Source of the DNA: Pseudobutyrivibrio ruminis
GTDB taxonomy: Bacteria; Bacillota; Clostridia; Lachnospirales; Lachnospiraceae
NCBI GenBank assembly: GCA_015057305.1
Contig: SVES01000022.1
Span: forward strand, 1 to 52,556
Direction of reading: 5' to 3'
Length of the DNA stretch: 52,556 nucleotides
In this document: positions 36,453 through 45,851 of the stretch, in pieces
Layout of the letters: every line of letters begins with the position of its first letter
Position numbering within the stretch: the first letter of the stretch is position 1
Notes under the pieces: generated by a model
Database searches by the model: none
What the model was told of the DNA's origin: nothing
What the model saw: only the letters and a program-made list of their open reading frames with translations
Made by a program: the position numbers and the translations under genes

Positions 36453-37985
36453 TTACTCCACTGAAACAATATAAGCATAAACAGCCTGTCCACCTTCAGA
36501 AATCTCAACCTCAAGGTCAGGATATTTCTCTGAAATTGCAGCTCCAAGTTCTTCTGCTTTGGATTGGTCACTTCCCTCTCCCCAGTAAATTGAAACTACT
36601 GATGAATCCTCAGAAACCATTTCGTCAATCATTTCTTTGAATGCAACAGAAATATCAGCATTTACTGAAAGAAGTCCTGAGTCTCCCATTCCCATCCAGT
36701 CATCTTTCTTTATTTCTTTGTCATCAATAACTGTATCTCGAACGGCGTAAGTTACCTGTCCTGTCTTAACATTTGCAATTTCTTCAGTCATAACTGCTTC
36801 GTTATCCTCTACGCTTGCAGCAGCATCAAATGATATAAGAGCTGTGATTCCCTGAGGTATAGTCTTAGTAGGTATAACAATAATCTTTTTATCCTCGCAA
36901 ATTGCAGCAGCCTGATTTGCAGCCAAGATTATATTTTTATTATTAGGGAGAACAAAAATAGTCTTAGCATTAACCTTTGCAACAGCACTTAAGATATCAT
37001 CCGTACTTGGATTCATTGTCTGTCCACCTGGAATCATATAATCACAACCAAGCTCTGTAAAAATAGCTGTAAGTCCCTCGCCAGTTGCAATGGAAACAAA
37101 TCCCATTTCCTTTGCAGGCTCAGTAAACTTAGGTGTTGCATCAGCTACTTCCTCGTCACTTGTAAATACAACCTCATCAGAATTAGTTTCTGTAATTGTA
37201 AGCTCAGAAACCTTTCCTGATGCAAGCTTTTCAAGCTTTGCCTTGAGCTCTTTAATCTGATAAGCAGCAAGTGGCTTTTCAGACTCAATAACAAATTCTA
37301 CAGCATATTTAGAAATAGCTGGTTTTGCCTTAGCTACAGGTGTTTCCTCTGAGGCATAATCTACTTCTTTTCCAATAAGAGCATCATAACCACCCTTAAG
37401 AACCTGAACAAGTCCTTGTCCGCCTGAATCAACAACACCAGCCTGCTTAAGTACTGGAAGCATTTCTGGTGTGCGGGCAAGTGTATCCTCAGCCTCTGCT
37501 ATAACAGCCTCAGCAAACTCTACAATATTATCTGTCTTACCAACCATCTCAGCAGCTTTATCTGCTGCTGCGCGAGCAACTGTAAGAATTGTACCTTCCT
37601 TAGGCTGCATAACAGCCTTATAAGCTGTCTGAACTGCCTTCTCAAAGGCTTCGTTAAGTAGTGGAATATCTATCTCATCATGGCTTGAAATAACCTTTGT
37701 AAAGCCACGGAAAAGCTGAGATAAAATAACACCTGAATTACCTCTGGCACCTCTAAGAGAGCCTGAAGAAATAGCCTTTGACAATGTCTTCATATCTGGA
37801 TTTTCAAGCTCCATGACTGCATTAGCAGCAGACATAATAGTCATTGTCATATTTGTACCTGTATCACCATCTGGTACAGGGAAAACATTTAATTCATTTA
37901 TCCATTCTTTTTTAGATTCAAGATTTTTTGCTCCTGAAAGGAACATCTTTGATAACAAAGACGCATCGATTGTTTGGATCTCCAC
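36453..37985 (-). CDS. fakA: DAK2 domain fatty acid kinase-like protein (FakA-like)
   Basis: About 510 aa. The N-terminal DhaL-type kinase domain has NVFPVPDGDTGTNMTMTI, SSGSLRGARGNSGVILSQLFRG and AGVVDSGGQGL; the rest is the FakA middle and C-terminal region with TGEGLTAIFTELGCDYMIPGGQTMNPS. FakA phosphorylates fatty acids bound to FakB. A GTG at 37985, eight bases after GGAGG, fits better than the ATG at 38006, which would place the gene's start inside gls24. The order gls24-fakA-recG is widespread in Firmicutes. Confidence 0.92.
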   Translation of the reverse strand: MEIQTIDASLLSKMFLSGAKNLESKKEWINELNVFPVPDGDTGTNMTMTIMSAANAVMELENPDMKTLSKAISSGSLRGARGNSGVILSQLFRGFTKVISSHDEIDIPLLNEAFEKAVQTAYKAVMQPKEGTILTVARAAADKAAEMVGKTDNIVEFAEAVIAEAEDTLARTPEMLPVLKQAGVVDSGGQGLVQVLKGGYDALIGKEVDYASEETPVAKAKPAISKYAVEFVIESEKPLAAYQIKELKAKLEKLASGKVSELTITETNSDEVVFTSDEEVADATPKFTEPAKEMGFVSIATGEGLTAIFTELGCDYMIPGGQTMNPSTDDILSAVAKVNAKTIFVLPNNKNIILAANQAAAICEDKKIIVIPTKTIPQGITALISFDAAASVEDNEAVMTEEIANVKTGQVTYAVRDTVIDDKEIKKDDWMGMGDSGLLSVNADISVAFKEMIDEMVSEDSSVVSIYWGEGSDQSKAEELGAAISEKYPDLEVEISEGGQAVYAYIVSVE

Positions 37986-37998
37986 GTATTTTTCCTCC

Positions 37999-38358
37999 TT
38001 AGTCAATAACTCTTACGCCTTCAACGTAGATATTGATTGTATCAACAGTTAGTCCTGTAAAAGACGAAACCTTATATTTTACTGTTTCGATAAGGTTTTC
38101 TGCTACAGCAGCTATGCTGACACCATATGAAACAATAACATGAAAATCTAACGAAATAGTATTATCTTCTTCAACATTAACGCTGATTCCATGATTTAAA
38201 TAATCCTTCTTGAGAAGCTTAACCAAGCCGTCCTTCATATTAACGGCTGCCATACCTACAATGCCAAAGCATTCTACAGCAACTGAACCTGCATAGGTCG
38301 CAATTACATCTGTGTCTATAATTATTTTACCAAGCTCTGTTTCCATTTGACCTTGCAT
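37999..38358 (-). CDS. Asp23/Gls24 family envelope stress protein
   Basis: A 119-aa Gls24 (YloU-like) protein: IIDTDVIATYAGSVAVECFGIVGMAAV, VNVEEDNTISLDFHVIVSYGVSIAAVAENLIETVKYKV and GLTVDTINIYVEGVRV. Family members associate with the membrane or regulate fatty acid kinase neighbours. GGAGGTAGATT precedes it. Confidence 0.94.
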   Translation of the reverse strand: MQGQMETELGKIIIDTDVIATYAGSVAVECFGIVGMAAVNMKDGLVKLLKKDYLNHGISVNVEEDNTISLDFHVIVSYGVSIAAVAENLIETVKYKVSSFTGLTVDTINIYVEGVRVID

Positions 38359-38390
38359 AATCTACCTCCAAAATTCGCATATTTAGTCAT

Positions 38391-38419
38391 AATATAAAAC
38401 TTATTATATACTAAAGCAA
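38391..38419 (-). promoter_or_regulatory. Promoter of gls24-fakA-recG
   Basis: Minus strand TTGCTT (38414-38419), 17-bp spacer, TATATT (38391-38396). The -35 element overlaps the T-tail of the rpmB terminator. Confidence 0.6.
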
Positions 38420-38448
38420 AAAGAAAAGCCACCCTTTCGAGTGACTTT
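38416..38448 (-). terminator. rpmB terminator
   Basis: Minus strand AAAGTCACTC, GAAA tetraloop, GGGTGGCTTT (10 bp, with three G-T pairs), then TCTTTTTGC. Confidence 0.8.
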
Positions 38449-38463
38449 CAATATCGTGTAAGA

Positions 38464-38649
38464 TTAAGCACGCTCAACCTTGCCAGAACGTAAACAAGAA
38501 GTACATACATATAACTTCTTAGGTGTTCCATTCACATTACACTTAACGGACTTCACATTAGACTTCCACATATGATTGGATCTTCTATGAGAATGGCTCA
38601 CATTGTTACCGAAATGAGCGCCTTTTCCACAAACTGCACATTTTGCCAT
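38464..38649 (-). CDS. rpmB: 50S ribosomal protein L28
   Basis: The 61-aa L28 is the zinc-ribbon type, with Cys4-x-x-Cys7 (CAVCGKG) and CTSC near the end, and NNVSHSHRRSNHMWKSNVKSV. GGAGGTG precedes it, and it has its own promoter and terminator. Its divergent partner gls24 arrangement, common in Firmicutes, is here tandem. Confidence 0.96.
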   Translation of the reverse strand: MAKCAVCGKGAHFGNNVSHSHRRSNHMWKSNVKSVKCNVNGTPKKLYVCTSCLRSGKVERA

Positions 38650-38706
38650 GATTGCACCTCCTTGTAATAATATTCAAAACATAGTGCGCCTTAACGCAAC
38701 ATGTGA

Positions 38707-38735
38707 ATTATAGCAAAGCAAATAAGTAAATGCAA
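38707..38735 (-). promoter_or_regulatory. rpmB promoter
   Basis: Minus strand TTGCAT (38730-38735), 17-bp spacer, TATAAT (38707-38712). Confidence 0.75.
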
Positions 38736-38773
38736 TAGTTTTTTGCCCTTCTTAGAGAAATATTTTATCAATG

Positions 38774-40207
38774 CTACTTAAAATAAGCATTGAATACTTT
38801 TGCTGCCAATGGCGCCGCATATTTACTTCCGTATCCTGCCCCTTCCATTATTACAGCAACAGCCAATTGCTCTCCATATTCATTCTGAGCATAGCCCACA
38901 AACCAAGAGTGAGTTATGCTTTTATTTGAAGTGTACTCAGCAGTTCCAGTTTTGCCATAGACTGTCAAATCTCCAAAATCTACGCTGTCAGCTGTACCAT
39001 CCATAACAACAGCCTCCATATATTCCTGTAAAAGAGAAGCCTCATTTTCAGACATAATCTGTCCATAGCTGGTAGCCTTTGTCTGGTTAATTATATCTCC
39101 ATCTAGGCTAACGATTTTGTCAGCCATATAAGGTTCCATCAATACACCATCATTTGCAATGGCAGAAACAATCATACACATATGTAGTGGTGAAACAGTG
39201 GTGTCCCCCTGGCCAATTGCTGTTTGACCAACCAGGCTGTCAGTACTAGAAGCGTCTATTGTAAATTTAGATTTTTTAGTAGAGCTTAATGCCGTCGGAA
39301 GCTGCTGATTAAATAATAACTCTTCTGCTGTATCTATAAATATATCTCTGTCAAGATTAATCCCAATATCTGCATAAGCACTATTACAAGAATTAGAGAA
39401 GGCTTTAAGCAAATCCTCCTGGCCGTGGGATTTATTGCTACTACAATGGATTGTATAATCTCCTATATCGATAGAACCCTTACAGTTATAGGAATAATCA
39501 GAATTACCATCGTTGCTTCTAAGATAGGCAATTGTTGTAATAATTTTAAAGGTTGAGCCTGGTGGATAAGCTCCAGCTATAGCTCTATTTAGCAGAACAG
39601 AATTATTTTTTGATTCATCATTAATATCGTCCCAATATAAGGCTATAGTATTTGGATCATAGTCTGGCTTTGAAACCATGGCAATAATTTTGCCTGTGCT
39701 TGGCTCAATAGCTATAACAGCCCCATCAAACATGCCAAGTCCCTCATATGCAGCCATTTGGGTATCATAATCAAAGGTAGTATAGAGGCTGTCACCAGGG
39801 CTTTTTTGTCCAGTAAGATTATTATTAATCTGCTCCGATAGGGAAATATGGCTTTTTAATAAATCAAATGAATACTCTGCTTCAAGCCCAGACATGCCCT
39901 TCCCAACATATCCAACTGCGTGAGAAAACAGTCTCTCATCGGGATAGCTTCTTGTTTCATTTCGTTCTTCATCAAGAACAGTCTTTGCAATAACATGTCC
40001 ATCACTTGTATAAATAGTTCCTCTAGTAACATCATCCGCAAAAACAGAAAATCTTGAATTGTAAGAATTGTAAATAAAATCCCTAGAACCAACCTGGACG
40101 TAGTAGCAAAAATAAGCAATCATACCTACAAATATAAATGCAAACAAGACTGCCACCACATATATTTCTCTTCTAATAGTTTTTCTGGAGTTTTTGTTTC
40201 TAGTCAT
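38774..40207 (-). CDS. Class B penicillin-binding protein transpeptidase (PbpA-like)
   Basis: The 477-aa protein has one N-terminal membrane segment (about 15 to 37), a short pedestal and a transpeptidase domain with motifs AYPPGSTFK (catalytic Ser), NSCNSAYAD (SxN) and VYGKTGTAEY. GMSGLEAEY near residue 105 is typical of PBP2 proteins that partner a SEDS polymerase. Its gene overlaps the FtsW/RodA-type gene upstream by 8 bp, so the two probably form one glycan polymerase-transpeptidase pair. Whether it serves elongation, division or sporulation is not clear. Confidence 0.9.
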   Translation of the reverse strand: MTRNKNSRKTIRREIYVVAVLFAFIFVGMIAYFCYYVQVGSRDFIYNSYNSRFSVFADDVTRGTIYTSDGHVIAKTVLDEERNETRSYPDERLFSHAVGYVGKGMSGLEAEYSFDLLKSHISLSEQINNNLTGQKSPGDSLYTTFDYDTQMAAYEGLGMFDGAVIAIEPSTGKIIAMVSKPDYDPNTIALYWDDINDESKNNSVLLNRAIAGAYPPGSTFKIITTIAYLRSNDGNSDYSYNCKGSIDIGDYTIHCSSNKSHGQEDLLKAFSNSCNSAYADIGINLDRDIFIDTAEELLFNQQLPTALSSTKKSKFTIDASSTDSLVGQTAIGQGDTTVSPLHMCMIVSAIANDGVLMEPYMADKIVSLDGDIINQTKATSYGQIMSENEASLLQEYMEAVVMDGTADSVDFGDLTVYGKTGTAEYTSNKSITHSWFVGYAQNEYGEQLAVAVIMEGAGYGSKYAAPLAAKVFNAYFK

Positions 40208-41525
40208 ATCTTCTATCCTTAGGTATATAAAATAAATCGTCGGAGCATTCAGCTATCACAACACAGATAAACATAGAAAGCAATGAACTGCCTCCATAGC
40301 TTATAAATGGCAATGTAACTCCTGTAGAAGGAATAAACTTTATAACTCCGCCTATATTTAAAATTGTTTGGACTGAAAAAACAACAGCAATCCCACTAGT
40401 CACTAACATGTAAAAACTATCATTGCACTGAAAAGCAATGTTGAAAATATACACGCAGGTGCACATTAGACAGATTATCAGACAAACGGCAACTATAGCT
40501 CCAAGCTCCTCAGAAATAGCTGCAAAAATAAAATCCTTGGTAACAACAGGTATTTTTAAGGGAGAGCCTTTTGTAAACCCTGAGCCAAACCATCCACCAG
40601 TTCCAATTGCAAATAGGGATTGGGAAATCTGATATCCCTTGTCATCTACAACTGATAATGGGTCAGACCATGCTATAAATCTGTTTTGAATATGGGGAAA
40701 TAAATTGTATGCAAGCAGGCCCCCGAAAGTTGCAACTAAAAGCTCTAATACAAGCACCACATAATTTTTATATGCAATAAAAATTAGCAATAAATATGTG
40801 GAAAGAAATATTAAAGCTGTTCCTAAATCCTTGGAGAAAACTAAAACCAAAACATGGGCCGCCCCTCCAATTGAAGCAAATATAAAGCCACGAATATCTC
40901 TATAAGTAACAATACAGCCGCTTATAAAAAACAGATAGGAAAGCTTTACAAATTCACTTGGCTGTATGCTAATACTTCCAATTGAAATTGAAAGCTTTGC
41001 TCCATATTCTACAACACCAACAAATCGTACAATTAATAGCAGTAATATTCCTATTCCAGCAAACCAGTACATATATCTTTCTATATATCTAATTTGACGA
41101 AGAATAAATACAACTAAAGCCGCTATAAGTATGGAAATCATAGAAAAAATAAGTTGCCTTACAGCCCTAGTCATGCTAAGTCTTTCTAGAAAGACAAAAC
41201 TTAGGCTAAGAAACAATAGAACATTATTTACAAGTCCCTTTGAAGGCAAAATAGTTAACTTGTTTAAAACTATACCAATAAGGCCAAATAATGTTAGTTG
41301 AAAAATTAAAAGCATTATTATTTTATAATCCTGATTCACAAGATAGAGAATTCCTGATGTGTTTACAATAAACAGCACCAGCATAACAACCTGAATAGTA
41401 CTAAGCACACTTGCCACTGCTTCACTTAATTTGAATTCAAAAAGCTGAATCAAATCAATTATCGTAAATACGATAATAAATGCTAATATGGTGATTCTTG
41501 AAAAAGAAATAACTACGCTAACCAA
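40200..41525 (-). CDS. FtsW/RodA/SpoVE family SEDS glycosyltransferase
   Basis: A 441-aa membrane protein with about ten or more hydrophobic segments. Family landmarks include SIGSISIQPSEFVKLSYLFFISG, HVLVLVFSKDLGTALIFL, RFIAWSDPL, KGYQISQSLFAIGTGGWFGSG, FIFAAISEELG and STGVTLPFISYGGSSLLS. It polymerises glycan strands from lipid II. The start seems to be TTG at 41525, ten bases after AGGGG; no ATG occurs near the expected start. Confidence 0.9.
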   Translation of the reverse strand: MVSVVISFSRITILAFIIVFTIIDLIQLFEFKLSEAVASVLSTIQVVMLVLFIVNTSGILYLVNQDYKIIMLLIFQLTLFGLIGIVLNKLTILPSKGLVNNVLLFLSLSFVFLERLSMTRAVRQLIFSMISILIAALVVFILRQIRYIERYMYWFAGIGILLLLIVRFVGVVEYGAKLSISIGSISIQPSEFVKLSYLFFISGCIVTYRDIRGFIFASIGGAAHVLVLVFSKDLGTALIFLSTYLLLIFIAYKNYVVLVLELLVATFGGLLAYNLFPHIQNRFIAWSDPLSVVDDKGYQISQSLFAIGTGGWFGSGFTKGSPLKIPVVTKDFIFAAISEELGAIVAVCLIICLMCTCVYIFNIAFQCNDSFYMLVTSGIAVVFSVQTILNIGGVIKFIPSTGVTLPFISYGGSSLLSMFICVVIAECSDDLFYIPKDRRYD

Positions 41526-41527
41526 TA

Positions 41528-43633
41528 TTATTCAACCCCTCTTTTTAAGTGTCCTTTAGTATAGTCTTCTGAAAGCCTTGCGGATTTATTTTCTAAAAAT
41601 ACTTCTTTATATTTATTTAGAATTTCAGAAACCTCCGCTACATTTTCAACTGTAAAATCAAGTCTAAGTTCCTTTACTCCAAGAGCTAAAATATCATCCT
41701 TTAAATCGAAAGCAAAATATTTTTTACTGTTATAAATAGTATTGTAGCAGTAATCACAATTGCAACTAACAATAAATTTCTGATTTTTTCTGTCTATTAG
41801 CTTAATGCTACGATTATCCTTTTGACAGTTTATGGTATTTTTTACTGTACAATTTGCAGTAATCATCATAGGAATTCTGCTATAAATTATCATCTGAGAA
41901 TCCCCATTATATCTATGCTTAAGTTCCTTTAAGGACAATTCATATGGAATACAATTTCTGGAGTATCCATAATTCGAAAAGCCCTGTATGCTTCTATTAT
42001 TAAAGGTATATAGCCTATGGTCTAAAATAATTTTATTCTTTGGATAATTAAGCTCTTCCAATAAACCAAGCTCATCAAATGAGGAAGCAATCACTCCAGC
42101 AATAGAATCATCAACTTTTATTTTATTTACATATTTATCTCGCAAAACTGCTGGCAAATAAATATATATATCCTTTGAAAATGTGGTTTTTGCAGCATCT
42201 AACAATTTAAGTGGTACAGCTATTGCATCAATAAAATCATATTTGCAAGCTTCATTTAATTGCTCTTTGGTAGTAACAGTGATAAAACACCTTACACTTG
42301 AAATATGATTAGCCATTGTCTTTATATTAGTAAATGGCTTTATTTCAGCAGTATTTGCATTTAGCAACTTTGCGGTTAAAGCTTCTATAGCAGCACGTCT
42401 TGCATTTTTTATAGCAGAGACAGGTAAGAAAATACCATCATCAGCATCTATGGAAAGCTTCTCCAAAGAAAAATTTGTGTTTCCTAATCCAGAAACAGCC
42501 TTCTTAATATCATCCTCTGTGGTTGCCCTATTTTGAGCCATTTCCACTACATTTGAATATGCCTCTCCGAAAATACCATTTTCGTCTGTAAATTTAATAT
42601 ATAATTCCTTGCCAACCAAAGCATTCACCTTACATGAAAGCTTTATTTTCCTTTCAGGTATTTCCTCTGCCTTTTCCGTATTTTTTGTATGTGATGGAGC
42701 TTCAAAAGTAATTAAATCAGGCCCATTATGACTGTGAAGATATAAATCTGTAAAGCCACTACGATTACCATAATCAAGGAGCTTTTGAATAGAAGCCTCA
42801 GATACCTGATAGTTTTTGCTACCCTTGTATAGGTACTGATCCAGGTAGTGCCTATACACACTGACAACTCCTGTGGCATACTCCAATTGCTTCATTCGGC
42901 CTTCAATTTTAAATGACATAACACCAGCTTCAATCATTTGAGGCAAATATTTTATGGTACAAAAATCCTTCGGTGATAAAATGTAGTTGCCCTTATTAAT
43001 CTTGGCTCCAGACTCATCAAATGCCTCATAGGGCAATCTGCAGGGCTGCGCACAGCGGCCTCTGTTTCCAGAGCGTCCACCTAAAATAGATGACATGAGA
43101 CATTGACCTGAATAGCATACACAAAGGGCACCGTGTACAAAGCTTTCAATCTCAAGTTCAGGACAAGCTTCATGAATTTTTCCAATTTCCTCTATTGATA
43201 TTTCTCTTGCTGTAACAATACGGCTAGCTCCCAACTGTTCAAAAAAGGACCCGCCGTACTTAGTGCACAGGCTAGCCTGGGTGCTAACATGTATATTAGT
43301 ATCTGGAAAATATTCTCTAATAAAATTAAAAACTCCAAAATCCTGCACAATAAAAGCATCTATACCATTTTCTACATAGCCTTTTAGATATTGATATAGC
43401 TTTTCTTCTATTTCAAGATTTTTTAGCAGCGTATTAACAGTAAGGTAAGATTTTACCCCATGAATGTGTCCATATTTTATGGCTTCTTTTGCATCTTCCA
43501 TGGAAAAATTCTTGGCATAGGCTCTAGCGCCAAATAAATCTCCACCAAAATAAACTGCGTCAGCACCAGCATTAACAACAGCTTTAAAAATTTGTAAGTC
43601 ACCAGCAGGTGATAATAGTTCAAGTTTATTCAT
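41528..43633 (-). CDS. U32 family peptidase (RlhA/TrhP-type)
   Basis: The 701-aa protein starts with ELLSPAGDLQIFKAVVNAGADAVYFGGD and has the U32 signature ESFVHGALCVCYSGQCLMSSIL followed by RSGNRGRCAQPCRLPY. The second half contains another cysteine set CDYCYNTIYNSKKYF. Relatives hydroxylate 23S rRNA or tRNA (RlhA, TrhP), though some act as peptidases. It sits just behind zapA, across a hairpin, and before the SEDS gene. Confidence 0.92.
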   Translation of the reverse strand: MNKLELLSPAGDLQIFKAVVNAGADAVYFGGDLFGARAYAKNFSMEDAKEAIKYGHIHGVKSYLTVNTLLKNLEIEEKLYQYLKGYVENGIDAFIVQDFGVFNFIREYFPDTNIHVSTQASLCTKYGGSFFEQLGASRIVTAREISIEEIGKIHEACPELEIESFVHGALCVCYSGQCLMSSILGGRSGNRGRCAQPCRLPYEAFDESGAKINKGNYILSPKDFCTIKYLPQMIEAGVMSFKIEGRMKQLEYATGVVSVYRHYLDQYLYKGSKNYQVSEASIQKLLDYGNRSGFTDLYLHSHNGPDLITFEAPSHTKNTEKAEEIPERKIKLSCKVNALVGKELYIKFTDENGIFGEAYSNVVEMAQNRATTEDDIKKAVSGLGNTNFSLEKLSIDADDGIFLPVSAIKNARRAAIEALTAKLLNANTAEIKPFTNIKTMANHISSVRCFITVTTKEQLNEACKYDFIDAIAVPLKLLDAAKTTFSKDIYIYLPAVLRDKYVNKIKVDDSIAGVIASSFDELGLLEELNYPKNKIILDHRLYTFNNRSIQGFSNYGYSRNCIPYELSLKELKHRYNGDSQMIIYSRIPMMITANCTVKNTINCQKDNRSIKLIDRKNQKFIVSCNCDYCYNTIYNSKKYFAFDLKDDILALGVKELRLDFTVENVAEVSEILNKYKEVFLENKSARLSEDYTKGHLKRGVE

Positions 43634-43644
43634 TAATATCCTCT

Positions 43645-43673
43645 AAATAAATAAGGGTCCCTATTGGGACCCC
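43645..43673 (-). terminator. Terminator or attenuator between zapA and the U32 gene
   Basis: Minus strand GGGTCCC, loop AATA, GGGACCC, then TTATTTATTT. The T-run is interrupted, so it may only reduce readthrough into the U32 gene. Confidence 0.65.
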
Positions 43674-43676
43674 ATA

Positions 43677-44105
43677 TCAATCAATGTTCGTAACGGAACC
43701 TAAAAGAGCATCTTCAAGTGAAGCCTCAAGCTTTGTCTTGTGGAGCATCAGCTCCTTATTTTCTCTTTCAAGCTTTTCGATAGTTTCTTCAAGTGTCTGA
43801 GTTTTAAGCTGACCTGAAATCAAATCATGCTTGAGATTATAGATTTCTTTGTCTCTAATCTCCAAATCAGACTCAAGTGATTCCACCTGGGATTTTGCTT
43901 TAAAGTAATCATCAGCAATATTAAGCTCCAACAATGTGGCCTTTAAATCTGCTGAAATTCTTTTATAATCATCAATGGAATTAAACTCATCCAGCTTTGC
44001 GTTAATGTAATTGGCCACCTTCTGAAGATATTCTTCTTCCTCGTAACCACTTAATGTATAAACTTTTCCGCCTATAAGCACCTTTGCGCTCTTCTCGGAA
44101 ACCAT
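43677..44105 (-). CDS. zapA: Cell division protein ZapA
   Basis: The 142-aa protein starts MVSEKSAKVLIGGKVYTLSGYEEEEYLQKVANYINAKLDEF, the ZapA head domain, and ends in a long coiled coil (about 65 to 130). It promotes Z-ring formation. I chose the ATG at 44105 after GGGAGGA over an upstream extension. It is followed by a hairpin and the U32 gene, a common clostridial neighbourhood. Confidence 0.9.
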   Translation of the reverse strand: MVSEKSAKVLIGGKVYTLSGYEEEEYLQKVANYINAKLDEFNSIDDYKRISADLKATLLELNIADDYFKAKSQVESLESDLEIRDKEIYNLKHDLISGQLKTQTLEETIEKLERENKELMLHKTKLEASLEDALLGSVTNID

Positions 44106-44136
44106 ATACTGTCCTCCCACTAGAAATTCAAGTTTT

Positions 44137-44165
44137 ATTATAACTTTTATCACCATTAAAAACAA
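44137..44165 (-). promoter_or_regulatory. zapA promoter
   Basis: Minus strand TTGTTT (44160-44165), 17-bp spacer, TATAAT (44137-44142), just past the ruvB stop. Confidence 0.65.
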
Positions 44166-44180
44166 GATTTCTTAGTATTT

Positions 44181-45197
44181 TCAATAAGTTAAATTTTCAG
44201 GAATTGGCAAATTAAAATGTAAATATGCATCCTTTGTTGCCACTCGTCCCTTAGGGGTTCTGACAATAAGCCCATGCTGAAGTAAATAAGGCTCATAGAC
44301 ATCCTCGATGGTGCCTGAATCCTCACCTACTGTGGCTGCCAAATTATCAAGGCCTACAGGGCCACCAGCAAATCTCTCTATAATGGCAAGCAATATATTT
44401 CTATCGTTGTTATCAAGACCTAATGTGTCTACCTCCAGAGAGTCTAATGTAGCGGCAGCTACCTCCTTTGAAATCCTGCCATCATATCTAACTTCCGCAT
44501 AGTCTCTTACACGTTTTAAATAACGATTGGCAAGACGAGGGGTGCCTCTGGATCTAAGTGCTATTTGATAAGCCCCCTCATAGTCAATTGGTGCATTGAG
44601 CTTGGCAGCAGAAGCAGTAACTATAGTGGAAAGCTCCTCTGGAGTGTAATAATCCATATGCCCAATTATTCCAAATCTATCTCGAAGAGGAGCTGAAAGT
44701 AAGCCCGGTCTTGTTGTGGCACCTATCAAGGTAAATCTAGGTAGCTTTGTATGAATGGAACGAGCTGTAGTATCCTTTCCCATAACAATATCTACAGCAA
44801 AATCCTCCATTGCTGAATACAAAGTCTCCTCCACAGGCTTAGAAAGTCTATGAATCTCATCTATAAATAAAATATCTCCATCCTTAAGGGTCATAAGAAC
44901 AGCAACTATTTCTCCTGGAATTGTAATGGCAGGACCTGAAGTGACCTTTATATTAGAGCCCATTTCACCTGCAACGATGCCAGCAAGAGTTGTTTTTCCC
45001 AATCCTGGAGGCCCATATAAAAGCACATGGTCTAAGGCATCTCCTCTGTTTTTTGCTGCCTCAATATATATCTTCATGTTTTCCTTGACCTTGTTCTGAC
45101 CTATATACCCTTCAAAGCTTTTGGGTCTAAGGGCATTGTCATTAACAAGGTCTTCATGACTTGCAATTGTTGATGTGATTTGTTTGTTAGTTAGCAT
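44181..45197 (-). CDS. ruvB: Holliday junction branch migration helicase RuvB
   Basis: The 338-aa AAA+ motor has [12 protein letters not shown], Walker [18 protein letters not shown], Walker [11 protein letters not shown], the sensor [18 protein letters not shown] and the winged-helix end [17 protein letters not shown]. It drives branch migration with RuvA. Confidence 0.97.
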   Translation of the reverse strand: MLTNKQITSTIASHEDLVNDNALRPKSFEGYIGQNKVKENMKIYIEAAKNRGDALDHVLLYGPPGLGKTTLAGIVAGEMGSNIKVTSGPAITIPGEIVAVLMTLKDGDILFIDEIHRLSKPVEETLYSAMEDFAVDIVMGKDTTARSIHTKLPRFTLIGATTRPGLLSAPLRDRFGIIGHMDYYTPEELSTIVTASAAKLNAPIDYEGAYQIALRSRGTPRLANRYLKRVRDYAEVRYDGRISKEVAAATLDSLEVDTLGLDNNDRNILLAIIERFAGGPVGLDNLAATVGEDSGTIEDVYEPYLLQHGLIVRTPKGRVATKDAYLHFNLPIPENLTY

Positions 45198-45209
45198 TTT
45201 TCCCGCCTA

Positions 45210-45830
45210 TTATAAGAATGACATTTGTTTAAGTGTATCAGAAAGCAATTGTTCTGTTGTGGTTGCTTCTGTAATGGTCATTTTATCTAAAGCTCTAGCC
45301 GCATTACTTGCAGAATAGCCAAGAGCAACTAATGCCTCAAGAACTTCTTCTTTCACAGTGCTGGTATTTGCATTTTTGCCGACACTGCCTGATAAATCCG
45401 CAGTAATTTTAGCCTCAAAGGCTCCAATAATATCCACCTTATCTTTTAAGTCGATAATTACTCGCTCTGCTGTCTTTTTGCCAACTCCAGGTGCCGCTGC
45501 AAAAGCTTTAGCATCTCCTCCAGCAATTGCAAACTGTATATCCGAAACAGTCATATTACTTAAAATCGCAAGAGCACCCTTTGGCCCTATTCCGCTAACA
45601 GAAAGAAGAAGCTCAAACATCTTAAGCTCCTCCTTATCATAAAAACCATATAAAGTAAGAGAATCTTCCTTTGGAATTAGCTTTGTATTAAGCTTTACCT
45701 CTGAACCAATTGCAGGTAACTGCCTAATTGTATTCATGGAAGAGCTCATGCCATAGCCAACCCCATTATTCTCTATTACAACTATGCTTTCATCAATATC
45801 AGCAAGTGTTCCTCTAATGTAAGAAATCAT
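45210..45830 (-). CDS. ruvA: Holliday junction branch migration protein RuvA
   Basis: A 206-aa protein with the OB-fold start MISYIRGTLADID, two helix-hairpin-helix segments (LLSVSGIGPKGALAIL and AAPGVGKKTAERVIIDLKDK) and the C-terminal RuvB-binding domain (EVLEALVALGYSASNAARAL). RuvC is not seen; RecU (23028) is the likely resolvase partner. Confidence 0.97.
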   Translation of the reverse strand: MISYIRGTLADIDESIVVIENNGVGYGMSSSMNTIRQLPAIGSEVKLNTKLIPKEDSLTLYGFYDKEELKMFELLLSVSGIGPKGALAILSNMTVSDIQFAIAGGDAKAFAAAPGVGKKTAERVIIDLKDKVDIIGAFEAKITADLSGSVGKNANTSTVKEEVLEALVALGYSASNAARALDKMTITEATTTEQLLSDTLKQMSFL

Positions 45831-45851
45831 AATATTCTCCCTAAAGGGCTC

